Made by a program: the position numbers and the translations under genes
The notes under the pieces: generated by a model
What the model saw: only the letters and a program-made list of their open reading frames with translations
Database searches by the model: none
Told to the model about the DNA's origin: nothing
Shown here: positions 26,123-35,059 of the stretch, piece after piece
Position numbering within the stretch: position 1 is the stretch's first letter
How the letters are laid out: every line of letters begins with the position of its first letter
Source: Anthropogastromicrobium sp963652495
GTDB lineage: Bacteria; Bacillota; Clostridia; Lachnospirales; Lachnospiraceae
Assembly (NCBI GenBank): GCA_963652495.1
Contig: CAVJTU010000002.1
Location: 1-64,000, forward strand
Direction of reading: 5' to 3'
Length of the DNA stretch: 64,000 nucleotides

Positions 26123-26473
26123 ATGGTAATCCGTAGAGGTGATATTTATTATGCGGACCTTCGCCCGGTAGTCGGTTCAGAGCAGGGTGGTGTGCGTCCG
26201 GTACTTATTATACAAAATGATATGGGAAACAGGCACAGCCCGACAGTAATCTGTGCCGCGATTACATCACGCATGTCAAAAGCAAAGCTGCCAACGCATG
26301 TCGTCATCGACTCACGCTGCTGCAGCATTGTCAAAGACTCAGTTGTACTGTTAGAACAGCTTCGCACAATTGATAAGCAGAGACTTCGTGAGAAGGTCTG
26401 CCATCTCGAACCGGATATGATTCAGCAGATCGACGAGGCATTGCGCGTCAGCTTAGATATCACTTTTACATAA
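26123..26473 (+). CDS. mazF: MazF/NdoA-type endoribonuclease toxin
   Basis: The 116-residue product is a PemK/MazF-fold mRNA interferase. It has the family start VIRRGDIYYADLRPVVGSEQ, the catalytic-loop GGVRPVLIIQND, the conserved VICAAITSR strand and LLEQLRTIDKQRL. ATG 26123 follows GGAG; an in-frame TTG at 26108 overlaps that site. In Bacillus an antitoxin gene lies between alr and this gene; here the 340-bp gap holds only repeats and a candidate RNA. Many Lachnospiraceae carry this orphan arrangement, so the antitoxin may be elsewhere or the protein may act alone. Confidence 0.92.
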   Translation: MVIRRGDIYYADLRPVVGSEQGGVRPVLIIQNDMGNRHSPTVICAAITSRMSKAKLPTHVVIDSRCCSIVKDSVVLLEQLRTIDKQRLREKVCHLEPDMIQQIDEALRVSLDITFT

Positions 26474-26494
26474 GCTGAAAATAAAAACTCATAC

Positions 26495-26523
26495 TTGCAA
26501 GATTGAAAAATACATGGTAAGAT
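26495..26523 (+). promoter_or_regulatory. Promoter of yebC
   Basis: TTGCAA (26495-26500), 17 bases, TAAGAT (26518-26523). Confidence 0.6.
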
Positions 26524-26576
26524 AAATTGGTTAAGCAACAAAATTTAGTTTTAAGCAACAAAGGAGCGTTAGGAAA

Positions 26577-27326
26577 ATGTCAGGACATTCTAAATTTGCC
26601 AATATTAAGCATAAGAAGGAAAAAAACGATGCCGCAAAGGGAAAGGTATTTACCCGTATCGGCCGTGAGATCGCAGTTGCAGTAAAGGAAGGCGGAGCAG
26701 ATCCGGCAAACAACAGCAAGCTGCGTGATATTGTTGCAAAGGCAAAGGCAAACAACATGCCAAACGATACCATTGACCGAAGCATCAAGAAGGCAGCAGG
26801 CGATGCAAATGCTGCAAACTACGAGTCCATCACTTACGAGGGATACGGCCCAAGCGGAACTGCTATCATCGTAGAGACACTGACCGACAATCGTAACCGT
26901 ACTGCATCGAACGTGCGTAATGCATTCACAAAGGGCGGCGGAAATGTTGGAACCAATGGCTGTGTATCCTTCATGTTTGATAATAAGGGACAGATTATCG
27001 TTGACAAGGAAGAGTACGAGGGAGATGCGGATGAGCTGATGATGACGGCTCTGGACGCTGGTGCAGAGGATTTCTCAGAGGAAGAGGATTGCTTCGAGAT
27101 CTATACCGATCCGGACAACTTCTCCGAGGTAAGAGAAGCACTTGAGCAGGCAGGTGTTCCGATGGTCAGTGCGGAAGTTACCATGATTCCACAAAATTAT
27201 GTAGATCTGACATCTGAGAACGATGTAAAGCTCATGAACCGTATTCTGGATATGCTGGATGATGACGATGACGTACAGGAAGTATATCACAACTGGAATC
27301 AGCCGGAAGAGGAAGACGAGGACTAA
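26577..27326 (+). CDS. yebC: YebC/PmpR family protein
   Basis: The 249-residue product has the invariant start SGHSKFANIKHKKEKNDAAK, the KANNMPNDTIDRSIKKA helix and the three-domain YebC layout ending in an acidic tail (EEEDED). The family was described as DNA-binding regulators; later work assigns YebC-type proteins to relief of ribosome stalling at proline stretches. It is a single-gene unit with its own promoter. AAAGGAGCG precedes the ATG. Confidence 0.94.
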   Translation: MSGHSKFANIKHKKEKNDAAKGKVFTRIGREIAVAVKEGGADPANNSKLRDIVAKAKANNMPNDTIDRSIKKAAGDANAANYESITYEGYGPSGTAIIVETLTDNRNRTASNVRNAFTKGGGNVGTNGCVSFMFDNKGQIIVDKEEYEGDADELMMTALDAGAEDFSEEEDCFEIYTDPDNFSEVREALEQAGVPMVSAEVTMIPQNYVDLTSENDVKLMNRILDMLDDDDDVQEVYHNWNQPEEEDED

Positions 27327-27341
27327 TTTGTAACCATTCAG

Positions 27342-27403
27342 AGCCATGCAAAATTGCTTTCTGCGAATGCTTGCATTCAAGCAGAATAGCAATTTTATAT
27401 GGC
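27342..27403. other. Long imperfect hairpin after yebC
   Basis: GCCAT...AAATTGCT...CTGC on the left pairs with GCAG...AGCAATTTT...ATGGC on the right, with an inner GAATGC/GCATTC stem. No clear T-run follows, so it is not a standard terminator for yebC. Confidence 0.5.
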
Positions 27404-27497
27404 GAGATAGTCGCATGAGCAAAATAGGCGCATCAAGGATGCGTCTGCCTCGTAGAGGTGATTTTGCGAAGGGGGCTGAATGGTGTTATTTTATAAA

Positions 27498-27545
27498 AAA
27501 AGGCACAGCCGTGGGAGAAGTCTTGCGGTTGTGCCTTTCTTTGCA
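27498..27545. terminator. Bidirectional terminator between yebC and luxS
   Basis: AAAAGGCACAGCCG and CGGTTGTGCCTTT form a stem with flanking A- and T-runs, serving the convergent yebC and luxS genes. Confidence 0.8.
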
Positions 27546-27576
27546 ATTTGTGGGTTTGTGTTAGTGATGCCGTTTA

Positions 27577-28056
27577 TTATGCCGGATAGACGGTATTTGC
27601 TTCGCTCAAATTGGTCAGCACATTATTTAAATAACGCTTTGCCAGGTATTTTGCCATCGGCAGATTCATATCCAGATAATTTCCGCAGGACATCGCATCG
27701 GCACCTGGTACATCGCCCTCGAAATCAGCCATGAAGACATACATCTCGCAAAGCAGGTTGGCAATATCCATCGGCTCAAGCTCACCTGCGAGGATCAGAT
27801 AAAATCCGGTGCGGCAGCCCATCGGTCCAAAATAAATCACGCGATCTTTCCATACCGGATGATTGCGAAGGAAAGTAGCACCAAGGTGCTCAAGTGTGTG
27901 AACCTCAGCCGTGTTCATGACAGGTTCCATGTTTGGACGAGTCATACGAAGATCGAATGTGGTGAGAATTTCCTTTCCAACGCGGTCGCGGCGCGAAATA
28001 TAAACACCCGGAAGAAGAGTGAGGTGATTTACCTGAAAACTTGCGATTTTTTCCAT
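27577..28056 (-). CDS. luxS: S-ribosylhomocysteine lyase
   Basis: LuxS (159 residues) cleaves S-ribosylhomocysteine to homocysteine and the AI-2 precursor DPD, recycling the SAM by-product and producing an interspecies signal. The metal ligands are in HTLEHLGATFLR and near CGNY; the catalytic Cys is in GPMGCRTGFYL. Start ATG 28056 follows GAAAGGATATAT on the minus strand. A dispersed repeat lies 25 bp upstream of its start, so the repeat is in its promoter region or leader. Confidence 0.96.
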   Translation of the reverse strand: MEKIASFQVNHLTLLPGVYISRRDRVGKEILTTFDLRMTRPNMEPVMNTAEVHTLEHLGATFLRNHPVWKDRVIYFGPMGCRTGFYLILAGELEPMDIANLLCEMYVFMADFEGDVPGADAMSCGNYLDMNLPMAKYLAKRYLNNVLTNLSEANTVYPA

Positions 28057-28080
28057 AATAATACATATATCCTTTCTAAA

Positions 28081-28144
28081 ATGATGTTGGGGTCAAAAGG
28101 CATTTTGACCCCTTTGATACCAGATTGCGAATGTCCGCTTTGAC
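28081..28144. repeat. Dispersed palindromic repeat joined to the 'GATTGCGAATGTCCGC' repeat (copy 4)
   Basis: ATGATGTTGGGGTCAAAAGG, CATTTTGACCCC, TTTGATACCAG and then GATTGCGAATGTCCGCTTTG. It shows that the two repeat families can be parts of one composite element. The rest of the 350-bp gap to the next gene holds only a weak promoter (TTTCAT 28323, TATAAG 28345) and a GAAAGGG/CCCTTTTC hairpin near the next ribosome binding site. Confidence 0.75.
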
Positions 28145-28406
28145 CTTAAACCAGATTTTAACAAGTTTGGTTCGCATTCGATTGTAAACGAAAATGCAAA
28201 TACTTGCAAGCATGAAAATACAATTTTACACAATTGACCTTTGGTGAAAGTGTATGTTAACAGATTAACAAAGATGCCATATTTCGTCAAAAATGCAAAG
28301 AAATAGTAGGAATATGATTAGATTTCATTAAATATTTCGAGTATTATAAGGGTAATTACCGAATGTATGAAAGGGGAAAGACCCTTTTCAGGAAAGGGAG
28401 GAAGAG

Positions 28407-30572
28407 ATGGCAGAAATCAAAAAAGGCAGCTTTACATTGCCTGGCGAAGCAGGTTTTGAGAACCTTACATTAAAAATGGCAGAAAAGTGGGGAGCAGACG
28501 TAATCCGTGACAGCGACGGAACCAAGCTTTCAGATGATATTACAAAGGCAGGCTATGGAATTTATTCCACAATCTGCGTGATTCGTGCCGACAATGCGTG
28601 GGCAAAGGAAAATACAGACAAGCTTCAGCAGAATTTCCTGATGAGCGAGCCTGTTATGGCAGAGTCTGACACCGTAGTGATCAGCCCGTTAAAGGGATAT
28701 TTTACGCAGCAGTTCACACTCAATAAGTCCGATGAGGCATTGGCATACTGGCAGGTATTTGACCGTACTACAGGTGAGGAGACAAAGAGCTGGAGCTTTG
28801 ATCCTAAGACGGAGACTGTAACCGTAACAGGTGCAGCACCGTGGCACAACTATACCGTAAACTTCTTAGCCGTTCGTATCTGGGAAGAGATCTCCATGTA
28901 CAATCACATCACAAACGATTGGGGTGACAAGGAGCATTTGATGGCAGTCGATCCGAGATATCCAAAGACACAGGATCACATGATCGAGTGGATGACTCAG
29001 TGGTGCGAGAAGAACCCAGATACTACCGTTGTACGTTTCACTTCCATGTTCTACAACTTTGCATGGTTCTGGAAAGACGACAAGAATTGCAGAGATGCGT
29101 TCTCCGACTGGGGTTCCTACGCAATGACCACCACACCGCTTGCACTCAAAGAGTTCGAGAAAAAGTATGGTTATGCGATGACTTCTGAGGATTTTGTCAA
29201 TGCAGGTCTTTATACTTCCACTCACAATGTTCCGTCCAAGAAGTATCGGGCATGGATGGATTTCATCAATGAATTTGTTGTAAGCTTCGGAAAGAAGTTA
29301 ATTGATATTGTTCACAGCTACGGAAAAAAGGCATATGTCTTCTACGATGACAGCTGGATTGGCGTAGAGCCGTATTCCAAGCGTTTTAAGGATTTTGGCT
29401 TTGACGGACTGATCAAGTGTGTATTCAACGGTTTCGAGGCACGTCTGTGTGCAGGTGTTGACGGCGTTACACATGAGCTTCGTTTCCATCCATACCTGTT
29501 CCCGACAGGACTGACCGGAGAGCCGACTTTCGCACCGGGCGGAAATCCAAAGCTGGACGCAAGCCGTTATTGGGTAAATGTTCGCCGTGCGCTGCTTCGT
29601 AAGCCGGTCGATCGTATCGGTCTGGGCGGCTATCTGCATCTGGTAGAGCCGTTCCCGGATTTCTGCGATTATATTGCACAGGTAGCAGATGAGTTCCGTC
29701 TGTTAAAGAGTTTTAATGCATCCTGTGAACCATATACACTGCCGGGAAAGGTAGTCGTGCTGACCGCATGGGGCTCCCTTCGTTCCTGGATTTGCAGCGG
29801 CCATCTGCATGAGCATCCGGAAGTCGATCTGACCAATCTTCTTGACGCCATTTCCGGTCTTCCATTTGACGTACAGTTCATGAGCTTTGATGATGTACTG
29901 GCAAACGGCATTCCAGAGGATGTAAAGGTCATCATCAATGCCGGTGTGGCAAACAGCGCATGGAGCGGCGGCGATTACTGGAAGGAAGCAGGCGTAATCG
30001 AGGCACTGACTGCATTTGTTCACAATGGTGGTGGACTGCTCGGCGTAAACGATCCTTCCGCTGTATGGGCAAACGGAAGCTTCTTCCAGTTAGCATCTGT
30101 ACTTGGCGTAGACAAGGATCTGGGTACGAAAAAGTGCATCGGAAAATATGTAAATCCGGTTACCGAGGGTGCATTTGCAATAGAGGATACACCAAACATC
30201 GGTGAGACCATGGTTGAGAATCCGGGTGTTTACTGCAAGAATGCAAATGTAAATGTACTGGCTGCAAACGGAAAGACACCGCTTATTACCTTAAATCAGT
30301 TTGGTGCAGGTAAGGCAATGTATCTGTCCTCCTTCCGTGTATCAAAGGAGTCCACACGTTTCTTAATGAGAGCACTGTTAACATTGATGGGCGAGGAAGA
30401 CAAAGTAAGAGATTACATCTGCGACAACCTGTATACCGAGTGTGCATACTATGAGGGAATTGATAAGCTCGTAGTAATCAACAACAGCGGTGAGACACAG
30501 AAGACGGTAATCAAGACGGCAAAGGGCGATGTAACCGTAGAGCTTGAGCCATTTGCAACAAAAATTTTGTAA
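28407..30572 (+). CDS. GH112 beta-galactoside phosphorylase (candidate D-galactosyl-1,4-L-rhamnose phosphorylase)
   Basis: The product is 721 residues and follows the GH112 pattern throughout: KKGSFTLPGEAGFENLTLKM, AAPWHNYTVNFLAVRIWEEI, RFTSMFYNFAWFWKDD, the catalytic Asp in FYDDSWIGVEPY near residue 314, and the C-terminal glutamine-amidotransferase-like and beta domains. GH112 enzymes use phosphate to split a terminal beta-galactosyl unit, giving alpha-galactose 1-phosphate. Known acceptors are N-acetylhexosamines (galacto-N-biose, lacto-N-biose) and L-rhamnose. The next gene is a GH105 hydrolase of pectin breakdown, which favours rhamnose. No signal peptide, so it acts in the cytoplasm. 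AGGGAGG precedes the ATG. Confidence 0.9.
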   Translation: MAEIKKGSFTLPGEAGFENLTLKMAEKWGADVIRDSDGTKLSDDITKAGYGIYSTICVIRADNAWAKENTDKLQQNFLMSEPVMAESDTVVISPLKGYFTQQFTLNKSDEALAYWQVFDRTTGEETKSWSFDPKTETVTVTGAAPWHNYTVNFLAVRIWEEISMYNHITNDWGDKEHLMAVDPRYPKTQDHMIEWMTQWCEKNPDTTVVRFTSMFYNFAWFWKDDKNCRDAFSDWGSYAMTTTPLALKEFEKKYGYAMTSEDFVNAGLYTSTHNVPSKKYRAWMDFINEFVVSFGKKLIDIVHSYGKKAYVFYDDSWIGVEPYSKRFKDFGFDGLIKCVFNGFEARLCAGVDGVTHELRFHPYLFPTGLTGEPTFAPGGNPKLDASRYWVNVRRALLRKPVDRIGLGGYLHLVEPFPDFCDYIAQVADEFRLLKSFNASCEPYTLPGKVVVLTAWGSLRSWICSGHLHEHPEVDLTNLLDAISGLPFDVQFMSFDDVLANGIPEDVKVIINAGVANSAWSGGDYWKEAGVIEALTAFVHNGGGLLGVNDPSAVWANGSFFQLASVLGVDKDLGTKKCIGKYVNPVTEGAFAIEDTPNIGETMVENPGVYCKNANVNVLAANGKTPLITLNQFGAGKAMYLSSFRVSKESTRFLMRALLTLMGEEDKVRDYICDNLYTECAYYEGIDKLVVINNSGETQKTVIKTAKGDVTVELEPFATKIL

Positions 30573-30603
30573 TGCTGTAATACGATACTACCAGAGTGAA
30601 AAA

Positions 30604-30648
30604 GGCAGAAGGTGAATGCAGATGGAATGCAATAAGCCTTCTGGCTTT
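30604..30648 (+). other. Hairpin in the GH112-GH105 gap
   Basis: CAGAAGG (30606-30612) pairs with CCTTCTG (30637-30643) with flanking partial pairing; it may trim or attenuate the transcript between the two genes. Confidence 0.45.
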
Positions 30649-30691
30649 GAAAAATAGAAAGAATAAAACATAAAATAGTAGGAGAAAAAAC

Positions 30692-31780
30692 ATGAAGATT
30701 TCATTTGATAATGAAGAGATTTTGTCTGCGATTGACCGCGTGGCAAAGAAGACGATGACCATGGATTTGACATGGGACTGGCCGTGTGGTGTTGCTTACT
30801 ATGGTCTGGCAGAGGCTTACAAGGCTACCGGAAAGACGGAGTACATGGATTTCTTAAAGAACTGGGTAGATGAATATATCGAGATGGGTCTGCCGTCCTG
30901 GAACGTAAATACCTGTGCAATGGGTCACTGCCTGATCACGCTGTATGAGTATACCGGTGACAAGAAGTACTGGGATCTGGTCATGAGTAAGATCAGCTAT
31001 CTTAGAAATGATGCACTTCGTTTTGGCGATCATGTATTGCAGCATACCGTTTCCAGCAACAATGATTTCCCTGAGCAGTGCTGGGCAGATACACTTTTTA
31101 TGGCAGCGTTCTTAATGCTTCGCGTTGGTTCCAAGCTTCGTATGCTGAATGCAGATGATCCGAAGGATGCCGCAATCATGGAGTATCAGCCGCAGGCAAT
31201 GGATATCATCAATGATGCACTGAATCAGTATTATTGGCATATCCAGTATTTACAGAACAAGGAGACCAGCCTGTGGTATCACGGCTACAATAATGTTCAT
31301 AAGGATCATATGTCTGGCTTCTATTGGGGCCGTGCAAATGCATGGGCAGCTTACACGATGTCTCAGGTAAAGAAGAACCTGTTTGACTGGTATCTGTTCC
31401 CGCCGTGCATGGATGTTGAGTGCTCTTTGCGTGACCAACTGGCTGCATTGAAGCTTGTTCAGACTGAGAATGGTCTGTGGAGAACGATTCTTGACGATGA
31501 GGAAACTTACGAGGAAGTATCTGCATCTGCAGGTATCGCAGCTGCTATGGTCGAGATGAACAATCCGCTTCATGCAAAGTACGTTCAGAAGGCATTAAAG
31601 GGCATTTTGGAGAACATTTCTACCGATGGAAGAGTGCTGAATGTATCTGGCGGTACTGCTGTTATGAAGGATCGCGAGGGATATATGGGCGTTCCGAAGG
31701 CCTGGATCCAGGGATGGGGACAGGGCTTGGCGTTGGCATTTTTGACCGCTGTTTTGAATGATAGCAAGAGACAGAAGTAA
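30692..31780 (+). CDS. GH105 family unsaturated rhamnogalacturonyl hydrolase
   Basis: The product is 362 residues with the (alpha/alpha)6 fold signature of GH105: TWDWPCGVAYYGLAEAYKAT, SWNVNTCAMGHCLITLYEYT, the catalytic Asp133 in CWADTLFMAAF, GFYWGRANAWAAYTM and the final QGWGQGLALAFL. These enzymes release the unsaturated galacturonyl end left by pectate or rhamnogalacturonan lyases. No signal peptide. AGTAGGAG precedes the ATG. With the GH112 gene it forms a two-gene module for intracellular breakdown of pectin-derived oligosaccharides; no transporter or regulator is next to it. Confidence 0.9.
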   Translation: MKISFDNEEILSAIDRVAKKTMTMDLTWDWPCGVAYYGLAEAYKATGKTEYMDFLKNWVDEYIEMGLPSWNVNTCAMGHCLITLYEYTGDKKYWDLVMSKISYLRNDALRFGDHVLQHTVSSNNDFPEQCWADTLFMAAFLMLRVGSKLRMLNADDPKDAAIMEYQPQAMDIINDALNQYYWHIQYLQNKETSLWYHGYNNVHKDHMSGFYWGRANAWAAYTMSQVKKNLFDWYLFPPCMDVECSLRDQLAALKLVQTENGLWRTILDDEETYEEVSASAGIAAAMVEMNNPLHAKYVQKALKGILENISTDGRVLNVSGGTAVMKDREGYMGVPKAWIQGWGQGLALAFLTAVLNDSKRQK

Positions 31781-31799
31781 TTTATAATATTTTGACCCG

Positions 31800-31845
31800 A
31801 AACGGTATGGCTTGCGAAAGTGGGCTGTACCGTTTTTCTTTTTGT
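31800..31845 (+). terminator. Terminator after the GH105 gene
   Basis: AAACGGTA (31800-31807) pairs with TACCGTTT (31828-31835), followed by TTCTTTTTG. Confidence 0.8.
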
Positions 31846-31885
31846 GGCAACCCGGAAGAGTGTGGAGGGCGGGAGGTTATGAGGC

Positions 31886-32032
31886 GCAACCCGGAAGTTT
31901 TACGAGCGCGGTTCGCCGATTGTTTTGTCGGCGCCCCTTGTTCCCGCGGCACCTTCTACGCACCTTTTTGTCATAGTTACTGCGTAAGTCCGCTCCCACA
32001 CGGGAATCGCCTCGTAAAAGCAACTCGTCTCA
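31886..32032. repeat. Inverted repeat of about 145 bp, left copy
   Basis: Read on this strand it holds GCAACCCGGAAGTTTTACGA, then CGATTGTTTTGTCGGCG, then CGCCTCGTAAAAGCAACTCG. The reverse strand of 44679-44822 has the same three blocks in the same order and spacing, with diverged sequence between them. No gene is visible in the 435 bp from GH105 to the defence operon apart from this element, the preceding terminator and the operon promoter. Confidence 0.75.
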
Positions 32033-32119
32033 CCGCGGATTTAGGTTACGAGATTGCTCTGTGAATATCTTGTAAAATAGTTTAGTTTAATGCTACATTG
32101 ATAGTATATAAGTTTAATG

Positions 32120-32148
32120 TTTACTAAAGAAACGAGAGGTGTTATACT
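32120..32148 (+). promoter_or_regulatory. Promoter of the defence operon
   Basis: TTTACT (32120-32125), 17 bases, TATACT (32143-32148), about 68 bp before the first defence gene. Confidence 0.65.
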
Positions 32149-32215
32149 TAAAAAACAATGTTTTGGGTATTTACCAAAACAATAAAGAGCAGTAAATGCA
32201 AAGGAGAAAATCGTG

Positions 32216-35059
32216 ATGATAGATTTTGCCCCAGGCATGAGAGCCATCATTCGTGACGAGGAATGGATGGTCAAGAAAATTGAAACGAACAGTCTTGGCA
32301 ACAAGGCTTTATATTGTGTTGGTATTTCTCCGTTGGTCAAAGATAGAGAAGCGATCTTCCTTAGTGATTTGGAAAAGATTGAAATCATTGATCCTGCACA
32401 AGTAAAATTAGTTGCAGATACTTCTGCATTCTATAAAAAGACACAATTATATCTGGAGAGCCAGTGGCGTCAGCAAATTCCTACGGATGCAAATTTGCAT
32501 ATTGGACATCAGGCTGCAATGGATTTAATGCCATATCAGCTAGACCCTGCCAAGCTTGCCTTGCAGCGTCCAAGGCAGAGAATTCTTATTGCAGACACCG
32601 TAGGTCTTGGAAAAACGCTTGAAGCTGGTATTTTAATGTCTGAACTGATAGCGCGTGGTAAAGGTAAGAGAATACTGGTGGTTACCGTTAAAAGCATGAT
32701 GACACAGTTTCAGAAAGAAATGTGGAACCGCTTCACCATTCCGTTGGTGCGCCTTGATTCCAGTCGGATTCAAAAGATTCGCGCTAGTTTACCGTCGAAT
32801 TATAATCCTTTTTTTTATTATGACAAGACGATTGTCTCGATTGATACCTTAAAGAGAGATGTTGAATATCGCACTCATTTGGAGCACGCATATTGGGATA
32901 TTATCGTTATTGACGAGGCTCAGAATGTCGCAGAGCGTGGAGACCATCAGGCACAGCGTTCTCGTCTTGCAAAGTTGCTCGCAGATCGCAGCGATACCAT
33001 GATAATGTTGTCGGCAACGCCTCATGACGGTAGAGCGAAAAGTTTTGCGTCGCTGATGAATATGCTCGACCCGACTGCAATTGCAGATCCGCAGAATTAT
33101 ACGCCAGAAGATATTAAAGGACTTTGTATTCGCCGTTTTAAGAAAGATGTCAAGGATCAGGTTAGTGGTTCTTTCTTAGAAAGAAAAATTACACTTGAGC
33201 ATTGCCACGCATCTGCAAAAGAAGAATATGCTTTTGATATTTTTGCAGAGATGCAGTTGGATATGGACTTAGGAAAAACCAAAGGAACAGGACAGCTATT
33301 CAAAACCAGTTTGGAAAAATCGTTGTTCTCCAGCCCTGCTGCTTGTATCAAGAGTATTGAGGCCCGCTTGAAGAAATTATATAAAAAGTATACTGCAGAT
33401 GACATCAAAGACATTCATCTGCTGGAAGAATTGAAATCGGCATTGGAGGCAATTGCTCCTACAGAATTTACACGGTATCAAAAACTTCTTGAACTTCTTC
33501 GCAGCAAGGAATACGCTTGGAATCCAGCGGATACGGGCGATCGTATCGTTATTTTTACAGAGCGTATTGAAACCATGAAGTATCTTGCCGAAAGACTTCG
33601 CCTGGATCTTGGTTTGAAAGCAAACGCGATTCAGGAAATTTCTGGTGGAATGAGTGATGCCGAACAACAGAGGATCGTTGAAGATTTTGGCCGTACGGAA
33701 TCGCCAGTTCGCGTTTTAGTAGCATCCGATGTTGCGTCTGAAGGTTTGAATTTGCATTATTTGAGCCATCGACTGATTCATTTTGATATTCCTTGGTCTT
33801 TGATGGTATTCCAACAGAGAAATGGTCGTATCGACCGATATGGTCAGCAGAAGCGTCCAGATATTCGTTATATGCTCATTGAGAGTGATAACAAACGTAT
33901 CAAGGGCGATATGCGTATCATGGAAATCTTGATTACGAAAGAGGAGCAGGCTCTGAAAAATATTGGAGATCCATCGTTGCTGCTTGGTAAGTTCACAATT
34001 GAAGATGAAGAACTTGTTGTAGCAGAGGCAATCGAATCTGGTTCTGATTCAGCTGCTTTTGAGCAAACGCTAGCTGCTGATGAAGATGAGTTTGATCCAT
34101 TTGAAGCATTGATGGCAGCAGCTGGTGAAGTAACGGAAGAGGAAGAAAAACAACCAGAGATTATTACAGATGAAACATTGTTCTCTGATATGGATTATTT
34201 GTATCAGGCTCTTACATATTCTGACCTCAATAAGGAAGAAAATCATCCTGTTGAAAAACTGCAAACAGTTTCGGGCTTAGACATTAAAATGACGCCTGAC
34301 ATGGAGAGACGTTTAAAGGCACTTGTGCCAGAGGAAGCGCTTCCGCAGGGAGAAACACTTCGCGTCTCTGATGATAAGGCTTTTTGTATGGAACAGATGC
34401 GAAACAGTATGCAGAAGAACATGGATGAGTCTGCTTGGCCGACCACTCAGTATCTGTGGAAGATTCATCCAATTTTAACATGGGTAAATGACAAAGCAAG
34501 TCTGTTATTTAAGAGAGACGAAGCGCCTGTGATTGGCCTTCCCGGAAAGCTACAGGCAGGAGAGATCATTTATGTTGTAACTGGCAGTATGCCGAATTTA
34601 AAGTCAACTCCTTTAGTGGATGAATGGTTTGGTTTGCTGTATCAGGATGGCAAATTTGTAAAAGTGCTGTCGATGAATGAAGTGGTACAAAAAACAGGAT
34701 TGAGTAATCCCAAAATTCCGAATACCAATTGCATCGGTGAAAATGAAATTTCTGCTGCAAGTGCTTTACTGGGTGATGTAGTTGCTCAAGCAAAAGTATA
34801 TTTGGATGGACATTATAAGAGATACCAGACGGAAATGAATCCGTTATTGGATGAAGAAGTGGATAAGCTGATTGAACTTCAGGAGAAGCATAAAGAATAT
34901 TATCAGCTGACCCTGTTCGAGCATGAGCGAAAGTTAAAAGAACAGGAACGCCGAGTGGATGAGCTGTTTGATCAGTTTATGAACTGGGTAAAAGAAACAT
35001 TAACGATACAGAACAATCCGTACATCAGAATTGTATCTGTACTTATGGGAGTATCATAA
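32216..35059 (+). CDS. SNF2-type helicase, DrmD-like
   Basis: The product is 947 residues. A short N-terminal region leads to a SNF2/RapA-type motor: Walker A in TVGLGKTLEAG near residue 129, DEAQ box near 232, SATPHDGR near 265, and the C-terminal helicase lobe with VASDVASEGLNLHYL and FQQRNGRIDRYGQ near 535. A charged helical region ends the protein. Class 1 DISARM systems start with such a helicase (DrmD) followed by an adenine methyltransferase, as here. GTG at 32213 is directly before the ATG; AAGGAG favours ATG 32216. The stop overlaps the next start by one base (TAATG). Confidence 0.85.
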   Translation: MIDFAPGMRAIIRDEEWMVKKIETNSLGNKALYCVGISPLVKDREAIFLSDLEKIEIIDPAQVKLVADTSAFYKKTQLYLESQWRQQIPTDANLHIGHQAAMDLMPYQLDPAKLALQRPRQRILIADTVGLGKTLEAGILMSELIARGKGKRILVVTVKSMMTQFQKEMWNRFTIPLVRLDSSRIQKIRASLPSNYNPFFYYDKTIVSIDTLKRDVEYRTHLEHAYWDIIVIDEAQNVAERGDHQAQRSRLAKLLADRSDTMIMLSATPHDGRAKSFASLMNMLDPTAIADPQNYTPEDIKGLCIRRFKKDVKDQVSGSFLERKITLEHCHASAKEEYAFDIFAEMQLDMDLGKTKGTGQLFKTSLEKSLFSSPAACIKSIEARLKKLYKKYTADDIKDIHLLEELKSALEAIAPTEFTRYQKLLELLRSKEYAWNPADTGDRIVIFTERIETMKYLAERLRLDLGLKANAIQEISGGMSDAEQQRIVEDFGRTESPVRVLVASDVASEGLNLHYLSHRLIHFDIPWSLMVFQQRNGRIDRYGQQKRPDIRYMLIESDNKRIKGDMRIMEILITKEEQALKNIGDPSLLLGKFTIEDEELVVAEAIESGSDSAAFEQTLAADEDEFDPFEALMAAAGEVTEEEEKQPEIITDETLFSDMDYLYQALTYSDLNKEENHPVEKLQTVSGLDIKMTPDMERRLKALVPEEALPQGETLRVSDDKAFCMEQMRNSMQKNMDESAWPTTQYLWKIHPILTWVNDKASLLFKRDEAPVIGLPGKLQAGEIIYVVTGSMPNLKSTPLVDEWFGLLYQDGKFVKVLSMNEVVQKTGLSNPKIPNTNCIGENEISAASALLGDVVAQAKVYLDGHYKRYQTEMNPLLDEEVDKLIELQEKHKEYYQLTLFEHERKLKEQERRVDELFDQFMNWVKETLTIQNNPYIRIVSVLMGVS

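Noticed and set aside
31792..32064. Open frame of 90 codons after GH105
   Set aside because: It starts inside a terminator, runs through the inverted repeat, has no ribosome binding site and no family resemblance.
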